Below are positions 58,431 to 64,000 of a stretch of 64,000 nucleotides of DNA, piece by piece (within the stretch, counting starts at the first letter, position 1; each line of letters begins with the position of its first letter). The notes beneath the pieces were generated by a model that searched no databases, was not told where the DNA came from, and saw only the letters and a program-made list of their open reading frames with translations. The stretch comes from Paraclostridium ghonii. Lineage in GTDB: Bacteria > Bacillota > Clostridia > Peptostreptococcales > Peptostreptococcaceae. The stretch is from the NCBI RefSeq assembly GCF_030815085.1, contig NZ_JAUSWG010000009.1; one strand, 5' to 3'. Position numbers and translations under genes: made by a program.

Positions 58431-60179
58431 TTAATATCTTTTTCTTTTGTATTTACTGACAAATATTGTTGAAACTACTACTATAGCTAAACTTATACCT
58501 GCTATCAAACAATACATCAAACTGTTTTCTTTTGATACATTTCTAGTTGGTGGCATCATTTGATTATTATTTTTAAATTTATTTTGTTTACCTTCACTTT
58601 TCTGATCTAAATTATTACTTGGATTATCGTTTATGGATTCCTGATCTTCTTTTTTATTATTTATATCTTTCATCTTTTCCATGTTTTGTTGCCCCAATGC
58701 AGGTAAGTTTAAAGTTGTTACCATATTTCCGTATTCTGTAGATGATTGTTCTCCACTTAACTGAGCTTGAACACTCTTAGTTCTATCTTTCCCAAAAGTT
58801 AATAACTCATTTACACCAGTTTTATATTGTTCATAATTATAGAATGCTGTAGAGTCTTTTTTTACATAATTACTAATTAATTTGTCTATTTGGTTAACCC
58901 TATTATTAAAAGTTCCACTACTAAAGTAATTATCTACTACTTGCTGTAAGTACTTATGATAAAGTTCTTTATACTCATCATTTTCTAAAAGTTTACCTAT
59001 AAGGGGTGCATCTTCTAAGTTTCCTGTAACTGGTGAATCAATAGGGAAGTTTACTGCTTTTTCCCCATCTTTAACTGAAAAACCTCCAAATGACATATTT
59101 AAATCCCATGGCAATATTTCAGATACTCCATCTTTTTCATATAAGTAATAATTGTGATACATCCCTCCTGAATAACTATCTAGGTTAACTAAAAATGTAT
59201 TTACTGCAAAGTATTTTAAAACTTTTTCTATATTTAAATGATCTTCTATATTTTCACCAGTATTTAGACTTTCCATCATTTTAATAATTTTTTTAAAATC
59301 TTTATCTGTTGTATTCTTAAAAACTGCACTATCCCTCAATATAGAATAACTATCTGTATCATCATCTACATATTTTAAATCTGCACCTTGGTTGTCTTTA
59401 TTTCCCATTTTAGGCATATCTCCATCCATTTCTGGCATACCTTCGCCCATTTGAGGTATATCTCCATTTATTTCTGGAGGTTTGCCATCCATCTCAGGCA
59501 TGTTTCCATCCATTCCTGGTTTTTGCATGCCTACATTACCGTCCTTCTTGCCACCTATATTCATAGTTTCTGGCTTGTATAAATTACCATCTACTTCGCC
59601 ATAATTTTTTTCAATAAATCTCTCATCTATAACCTCTACTCCTAAGTATAGTCCCCAATCAGATCCATTTATCTTTATATCTGTGTAAGAATACTCTGGA
59701 GTTGATATACCTAAAAAATTGTATATATCATAAGAAATAGCCTCTTTCATATAAGTTGTATCTGATATGTTGTTATTTAAAGCCAACTTCCTTATCCCAT
59801 GGTATGTTTGTCCATCAACATATTGTCCAAAGTCAATTTTTATACTATATCGATCTGTTGTACTATCATTTGCTACAGAAGTTAAACTTGAATTTCCTTT
59901 TGGCCTTATTCCAACATTATTAAAAATTTCTCCATTTATAGTTATATCTGCACTTTTATATTCTTCTTTTGTAGCATTTTCTAAAAGCCATTTCCAATCA
60001 CTTTCTTTAATTTTTATATCTATGCTAGTTATGCTATTTTTATCTAAAACATCTTCTGTTTTAGTTGAAGCCTCTACATCTATTTTATTTTGTGGTATGT
60101 ATATAGACACTATAATAAAAACTACCGATAGTACAATACTTATTATAGATATATACTTACTCTGTTTGTCGTTTATCAT
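58431..60179 (-). CDS. CotH kinase-family protein, membrane-anchored, with a Met/Gly/Pro repeat insert
   Basis: The 582-residue protein has an N-terminal membrane segment (about 10-29), a CotH kinase domain with IRPKGNSS (about 91-98) and the catalytic-type MYHNYYLYEKDGVSEILPWD followed by LNMSFGG (about 340-366), and a C-terminal transmembrane helix (about 555-575) followed by a basic tail. Between, residues 208-260 hold a low-complexity run with MPEMDG repeats. CotH of Bacillus is an atypical coat-protein kinase; the membrane-anchored versions next to DUF4956 and VTC genes are uncharacterised. Extracellular placement of the kinase domain is inferred. Confidence 0.85.
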   Translation of the reverse strand: MINDKQSKYISIISIVLSVVFIIVSIYIPQNKIDVEASTKTEDVLDKNSITSIDIKIKESDWKWLLENATKEEYKSADITINGEIFNNVGIRPKGNSSLTSVANDSTTDRYSIKIDFGQYVDGQTYHGIRKLALNNNISDTTYMKEAISYDIYNFLGISTPEYSYTDIKINGSDWGLYLGVEVIDERFIEKNYGEVDGNLYKPETMNIGGKKDGNVGMQKPGMDGNMPEMDGKPPEINGDIPQMGEGMPEMDGDMPKMGNKDNQGADLKYVDDDTDSYSILRDSAVFKNTTDKDFKKIIKMMESLNTGENIEDHLNIEKVLKYFAVNTFLVNLDSYSGGMYHNYYLYEKDGVSEILPWDLNMSFGGFSVKDGEKAVNFPIDSPVTGNLEDAPLIGKLLENDEYKELYHKYLQQVVDNYFSSGTFNNRVNQIDKLISNYVKKDSTAFYNYEQYKTGVNELLTFGKDRTKSVQAQLSGEQSSTEYGNMVTTLNLPALGQQNMEKMKDINNKKEDQESINDNPSNNLDQKSEGKQNKFKNNNQMMPPTRNVSKENSLMYCLIAGISLAIVVVSTIFVSKYKRKRY

Positions 60180-60224
60180 TTTGTTTCACCACCTTATTTG
60201 CAATAAGTTAGTATACTATTGCTT

Positions 60225-60914
60225 TTAAGCCATATAATCTCCATTGTAACTTACTAAAACTACATTTGAAACTCCACTTATACAAGATATTTCATTAACA
60301 AAATTTGTTGTAATATTTTTTAACTTAACTTCAACAGTCATTTCAATTCCATTTGATGGTGAAACAGTTTTAGATTTAATACAATATTTACTTACACTGT
60401 TAGATACTTTTTCTAATATTTTATTTTCGCTATTATCATTATCACAGTTAATAACTAATATATAAGGATTATCAGTTGTTTGTTTATTTGCAAATAGCAC
60501 CATTATAATCCCTATAAAAATTGCTCCTAATACAGCAAGAGGAATTAATCCTGCTCCTAATACTATACCTTCGCTAATTGACCAAAATAAAAATGCTATA
60601 TCCATAGGCTCTTTTACTGCACTTCTAAAACGAACTATAGATAATGCCCCTACCATACCTAAAGAAAGAACAACATTAGATGTAACCCCTAATATAATTA
60701 ATGTTGTAATTAACGTAAGTGCCATTAAAGACATACTAAATGTTGATGAATACATAACACCCTTAAATGTTTTTTTGTAAACTTGCATTATAAACAATCC
60801 CAATACAAATGCAAGTGACATTGCTATTAACATATCTAAAAATGATATAGATGTCATTTTTTCAATAAAACTCGATTTAAAAACGTCGCTAAAATTTACT
60901 GCTTGGTTAGACAT
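60225..60914 (-). CDS. DUF4956 membrane protein
   Basis: The 229-residue protein has four transmembrane helices in the first 150 residues with the family sequence LGMVGALSIVRFRSAVKEPM (about 86-105). A cytosolic C-terminal domain (about 150-229, a ferredoxin-like strand pattern ending SGVSNVVLVSYNGDYMA) follows. The family has no assigned function but is very often next to CotH and VTC-domain genes, as here (19 bp after the VTC gene). It may form the membrane channel or scaffold of that system. Confidence 0.88.
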   Translation of the reverse strand: MSNQAVNFSDVFKSSFIEKMTSISFLDMLIAMSLAFVLGLFIMQVYKKTFKGVMYSSTFSMSLMALTLITTLIILGVTSNVVLSLGMVGALSIVRFRSAVKEPMDIAFLFWSISEGIVLGAGLIPLAVLGAIFIGIIMVLFANKQTTDNPYILVINCDNDNSENKILEKVSNSVSKYCIKSKTVSPSNGIEMTVEVKLKNITTNFVNEISCISGVSNVVLVSYNGDYMA

Positions 60915-60933
60915 TATTTTTTCCTCCTAATTT

Positions 60934-61620
60934 TTATCCATATATTCTAGATGCTGCATATTTTGAAATTGCAGTCGCTCTACGGTTATTAGTTTGTATG
61001 ATATCTTGTATTATCTCTGGTAGATACTCATCAAACTTTACTTCTAAAACTATTACATCTCTATCAATAGATTCTATAGTTGGTAAATCATTATCAAATA
61101 AATTAGTACTTTGAATTCCCGTTCTAATTTTTTTATCAAATGTTATTCTTACATTTCCCATCTTATAGACATAAGCTTCTCTTGTGTAATCAACTATACT
61201 TTTAGGTCTTAATAACTCTGATTTAATTTTGGAGTAAAACTCAATAAATAAAGGTTTATTGCTACTAAGTAAAAAATCTATATCACCTTTAATTATCTTT
61301 TCGCATTCTTTTTTAGTTATTAATTCACTATCTTTAGAACATAAGCCATTTAACTTAGACTTTTTCTCTAATTTAATGAAAGAGTAATCATCGTTATAGT
61401 ATCTTATACGAAACTTTTCTCTTATGCTTATTCCATTGATTTTTTCCATTAGAACTTTATCTCTAAAATTATCAAAATAAAGACTCCTAATTTTATACTC
61501 ATTTCTTTTATTTGCATTTCTATCTAAGCTCATTATTTTAGTCAATCTATTTTTAATTGCTAAATAATCTGATGTATTTATATAGTGCTTGATTTCATGT
61601 CTAAATTTTTTTTCGTTCAT
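60934..61620 (-). CDS. VTC-domain (polyphosphate polymerase-like) protein
   Basis: The 228-residue protein is a CYTH-like tunnel-fold enzyme of the VTC family. It has KFRHEIKHYINTSDYLAIK at the start (about 5-23), YKIRSLYFDNFRDKVLMEKI, a basic IREKFRIRYYNDDYSFIKLE (about 66-85) and VRITFDKKIRTG. These Arg/Lys/Glu positions line the catalytic tunnel in yeast Vtc4, which makes polyphosphate. It has no SPX domain or membrane part. It is the first gene of the VTC-DUF4956-CotH operon. Polymerase activity is inferred from the fold only. Confidence 0.88.
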   Translation of the reverse strand: MNEKKFRHEIKHYINTSDYLAIKNRLTKIMSLDRNANKRNEYKIRSLYFDNFRDKVLMEKINGISIREKFRIRYYNDDYSFIKLEKKSKLNGLCSKDSELITKKECEKIIKGDIDFLLSSNKPLFIEFYSKIKSELLRPKSIVDYTREAYVYKMGNVRITFDKKIRTGIQSTNLFDNDLPTIESIDRDVIVLEVKFDEYLPEIIQDIIQTNNRRATAISKYAASRIYG

Positions 61621-61724
61621 AGTCTCACCCCCTATCTGCTTGAAATCAATATTATATAAATAAACTTAAAATTTCCTAAAATTTTTATTAGTATTTAATA
61701 AAGTGATAAATATGCTAACTGTAA

Positions 61725-61822
61725 GAAAATTTTAGATATGTAAAAGAGAAGCGCAGTATGAGATATGCTCAATTAAGAGGATTTCAAAAATTAAAATGAA
61801 GGTAAGCCTCATTTTATAGTGT
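61725..61822 (+). pseudogene. Transposase relic (IS1182-like C-terminus)
   Basis: A plus-strand open stretch encodes ENFRYVKEKRSMRYAQLRGF then QKLK to a stop; a shift at that point gives (W)KVSLIL. This matches the C-terminal pattern of IS1182/DDE transposases (HGMRYxxLRG-xKV...). Only about 30 codons remain, frameshifted, with no upstream part. It lies between the CotH-operon block and the 3' end of yjdM. The family is inferred from a short motif. Confidence 0.6.
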
Positions 61823-61829
61823 GGTAACC

Positions 61830-61871
61830 TAAAAAAATAGCTACTCTTATTAATAATAAAAGTAGCTATTC
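61830..61871 (-). terminator. Terminator of yjdM
   Basis: AATAGCTACT (61837-61846) pairs with AGTAGCTATT (61861-61870), and on the minus strand it is followed by UUUUUUU. It is about 25 bp past the yjdM stop. Confidence 0.82.
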
Positions 61872-61894
61872 GTCTACAAACTGTTTAATTTTGA

Positions 61895-62236
61895 CTATGC
61901 TTTTTTAACAACACTAGATTTTAATTTCATAGCTCCGAAACCATCTATTTTACATTCTATATCATGTCCATCTGCTGCATCTGGAACTAAACGTATACTC
62001 TTTACTTTTGTTCCTATTTTTATAGAAGATGAACTTCCCTTTACTTTAAGATCTTTAACTACCGTTACAGAATCCCCATCATTTAATACATTTCCGTTTA
62101 CATCTTTTATAACAACTTCTTCTTCATTAGAAGCTTCTACACTCCATTCATGTGCACATTCTGGACAAACTAAAAGACTTCCATCTTCATAAGTGTATTC
62201 TGAATTACATTTTGGGCAATTAGGTAAATTTTCCAT
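61895..62236 (-). CDS. yjdM: YjdM/PhnA-family zinc-ribbon protein
   Basis: The 113-residue protein has an N-terminal zinc ribbon, NCPKCNSEYTYEDGSLLVCP then ECAHEW (about 6-31), a linker, and the DUF PhnA domain with VNGNVLNDGDSVTVVKDLKVKG and GHDIECKIDGFGAMKLKSSVVK. It was historically called an alkylphosphonate protein, but the function is not established. I chose the ATG at 62236, with GGAGG seven bases upstream; an ATG 18 nt earlier lacks a site. Its last 143 bp are duplicated at 53961-54103. Confidence 0.93.
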   Translation of the reverse strand: MENLPNCPKCNSEYTYEDGSLLVCPECAHEWSVEASNEEEVVIKDVNGNVLNDGDSVTVVKDLKVKGSSSSIKIGTKVKSIRLVPDAADGHDIECKIDGFGAMKLKSSVVKKA

Positions 62237-62530
62237 ATTTATTCCTCCGTTCATAGTTGCATTTCTAATTATTCATAGGTATATATAATATCATAGTCTT
62301 ATCATATTTACAAATTACCATCCAATTTAGACGTAAAAAACGATATTTTTGGTTATTTTAAACGTATTTTCATTAGATTTCTTAATATACAAATCTATTT
62401 AAAGATATTATAAAAAGTTACTACTAGTATTTAATTTCATGTATAAATTTTTTTATTTTATGTTTTTAATGTCATTTTTCGCATAACAATCATAGTCTAT
62501 ATTAAACAAAATAATAAAAAGGTGATTAAA

Positions 62531-64000
62531 ATGAAAGGAATTAATTTAGAAGTAAATTTATCAGCTAATAAAAACAACTTAAATTTACACCCAGAAATAG
62601 CAGCTACACTTGCTAAATCAGTAAATAGGGATACTGTAAATTATGAAGAAACTTTTACCTATACAATAAATGCTTCATTTAATGGATTGGGAGATTTTGG
62701 GCCTATACTTGATGCTTATATAATTGATCTTATCCCTGAGGATGTAGAAATCGTCACTCTTCCTCCAAAAGGAGGAATAATTAAAGACATAACTACTACC
62801 TATGTTCCTGGAACTGGAACATATATAAAATTTGACTTTGGACCTATAAATAATCTTGGAGTTGCTTATGTATTTGATTTAGAATGTAAGTTTGCGTTAT
62901 CAGCACCTAATAATACATCTTTTACAAATCATATAGATTTAACTGTTACTCAAGCATCTAAAGTGACTAATCTTTCTGCAGATGCTCCTCCGGTAAATCT
63001 AGTTGCTATCCCAGACTTTGTTTTAACTAAAGTTAAAAATCTTCCTACAATAAACCCTGGACCTAACAGTAGACTTGTATATGTAATAGACCTTAAAAAC
63101 CAGGGAGATAGGGGTGCTTGCATAAACGATGTTGTAATTTCAGATTTATTGCCACCTGGACTTACAATAGATCCATCATTCCCTCCTGTTGGAGAAGATA
63201 TATCACCAGCTCCATTTCAAGATCCTAAATATGATCAAACATTAACTCCACCATTTAGCAATCCTGTTGTATTTAATTTGACTGGGCTAGGTCCATATTG
63301 TGGTACAAATTATAGAATTACAATAACTACTATAGTTGATTCTGATATTACAGCTACTCAGCTTGATAACACAGTAAATTGGTCTATAAGTGGAGTTGCT
63401 CAGGATGAAGTTATTTTAACAACAGATGTTATAGGTTCAATATATTCTTCTTCTATAAATAAATCTGCTCCTATTTATGGAACTGCCGTTGCCCCTAATA
63501 ATATAATTAGTTATGGATTAAATTTTAAAAACACTGGGAATCAAGACTTATCAAATATTGAAGTTATAGATACTCTTCCTACACAAGTTACTGCAAATAG
63601 ATTATATACAGGAGTATATGGTATAAGTAGTATAGACTATCTACTTACAGGAACTCTTACAGTAGAGTATAGTACTGACAACCAGACAAATTGGACTCTT
63701 GCAGGTACGTTCAATCCAGCTATAGGTCAATGGATTTCTTTACCTACATCTCCACGAATAACAGATATTAGGTTTACTTTCTCAAACTGGACATCAGGTG
63801 TAGGTCCATTAAGTACACCTAAGATAGATGGAATTATTGACACCGGTGCTGGAGGTTTAACTATAAACAATACTGCAAGTATAAATTGGACTGAAGGCCC
63901 TGGCCCTTATTCCGATTCAGATTCTAGCTCCACGGTATTAAATGGTCAGGCAAGTCTAAGCTTGCGAAAATCAAGAGTTGGTACTAATGCAGCAGTTATC
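62531..64000 (+). CDS. DUF11-repeat surface-type protein, 3' end outside the window
   Basis: An uninterrupted frame of 490 codons starts with ATG at 62531 after AAGGTGATT and runs off the right edge. It begins KGINLEVNLSANKNNLNLHP and has DUF11-type beta-sandwich repeats marked by KVKNLPTINPGPNSRLVYVI (about 171-190), NNIISYGLNFKNTGNQDLSN and VIDTLPTQVTANRLY. There is no signal peptide, which argues against ordinary Sec export and fits an exosporium or spore-appendage protein. A CATAGTCTA box (62491-62499) fits the sigma-K -10 pattern but lacks a good -35. Function is not known. Confidence 0.85.
   Translation, partial: MKGINLEVNLSANKNNLNLHPEIAATLAKSVNRDTVNYEETFTYTINASFNGLGDFGPILDAYIIDLIPEDVEIVTLPPKGGIIKDITTTYVPGTGTYIKFDFGPINNLGVAYVFDLECKFALSAPNNTSFTNHIDLTVTQASKVTNLSADAPPVNLVAIPDFVLTKVKNLPTINPGPNSRLVYVIDLKNQGDRGACINDVVISDLLPPGLTIDPSFPPVGEDISPAPFQDPKYDQTLTPPFSNPVVFNLTGLGPYCGTNYRITITTIVDSDITATQLDNTVNWSISGVAQDEVILTTDVIGSIYSSSINKSAPIYGTAVAPNNIISYGLNFKNTGNQDLSNIEVIDTLPTQVTANRLYTGVYGISSIDYLLTGTLTVEYSTDNQTNWTLAGTFNPAIGQWISLPTSPRITDIRFTFSNWTSGVGPLSTPKIDGIIDTGAGGLTINNTASINWTEGPGPYSDSDSSSTVLNGQASLSLRKSRVGTNAAVI

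Noticed and set aside
54175..61620. A full prophage or ICE for the repeat-flanked block
   Set aside because: No integrase, relaxase, replication or phage structural gene is present; only direct repeats and a transposase relic support mobility.
1..64000. CRISPR arrays and tRNA genes
   Set aside because: No regularly spaced repeat units of CRISPR size and no tRNA-like cloverleaf with a GGTTCGAATCC-type T-loop were seen on reading; short repeats found here are operators or terminators.

Overview
The window is about 64 kb of very AT-rich DNA with Firmicute-type ribosome binding sites (AGGAGG and variants), frequent TTG/GTG starts, and dense co-directional operons, mostly on the minus strand. Sporulation genes (spoIIR, sipL, yabG, a SleB-type hydrolase, cotH), a lipoprotein-like secreted SodA, and gene order as I remember it from Clostridioides difficile (sleB-spoIIR-gntR-ispE-sipL-veg-yabG) place it in the Peptostreptococcaceae. 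A secreted zinc phospholipase C of the C. perfringens alpha-toxin family points to Paraclostridium/Paeniclostridium (bifermentans/sordellii group) rather than C. difficile. This assignment is inferred from gene content; no search was run.

Layout. 1-160: leader and strong promoter of a 16S rRNA operon that leaves the window to the left. 0.2-10.8 kb: housekeeping genes (lysS, greA, dusB, coaX with an ECF S component, a P1-family peptidase, birA, ftsH, tilS). 11-20 kb: cell wall and sporulation block (polysaccharide deacetylase, murI, ddl, SleB-like, spoIIR, gntR, ispE, sipL, veg, a frameshifted yabG). 20.4-29 kb: pseudouridine catabolism (psuK-psuG), a small SEC-C operon, a UPF0489 protein, MFS plus methionine gamma-lyase, RNA-modification enzymes, ferritin. 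29-35.9 kb: phospholipase C, then carB-carA-pyrF behind a three-site PyrR-type attenuation leader. 35.9-48.5 kb: an orphan agrCA-like pair, nitroreductase, M29 aminopeptidase, a second PsuK-like kinase, a relic of a ttcA-like gene, a YknWXYZ-like efflux operon, a 660-bp repeat-rich gap with a short ORF and a GC-rich folded element, a lone CrtI-type desaturase and secreted SodA. 49-53.8 kb: argH and argG, each behind its own Arg T-box, then YitT and a DeoR regulator. 53.9-62.2 kb: an apparent island (ABC transporter, divergent two-component system, CotH-DUF4956-VTC) between a complete yjdM and a 143-bp copy of the yjdM 3' end, with a transposase relic at the right junction. 62.5-64 kb: the first 490 codons of a large DUF11-repeat protein cut by the window edge.

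Regulation is unusually readable. The pantothenate transporter/kinase operon starts with two tandem hairpins that share a GGC-A-UC...GAGCU core with a bulged A, very like the pan RNA motif. The two arginine genes have T-boxes with a common AGA specifier region. The pyr operon has three PyrR-like binding loops and two attenuators. yabG has a textbook sigma-K promoter. A DeoR regulator is preceded by five 10-bp phased repeats.

Points that most deserve a second look are the tandem pan-like hairpins upstream of an ECF transporter, the direct-repeat-flanked CotH/DUF4956/VTC island, the GC-rich folded element at 46.08-46.15 kb, and the single-base frameshift of yabG in an A7 tract.
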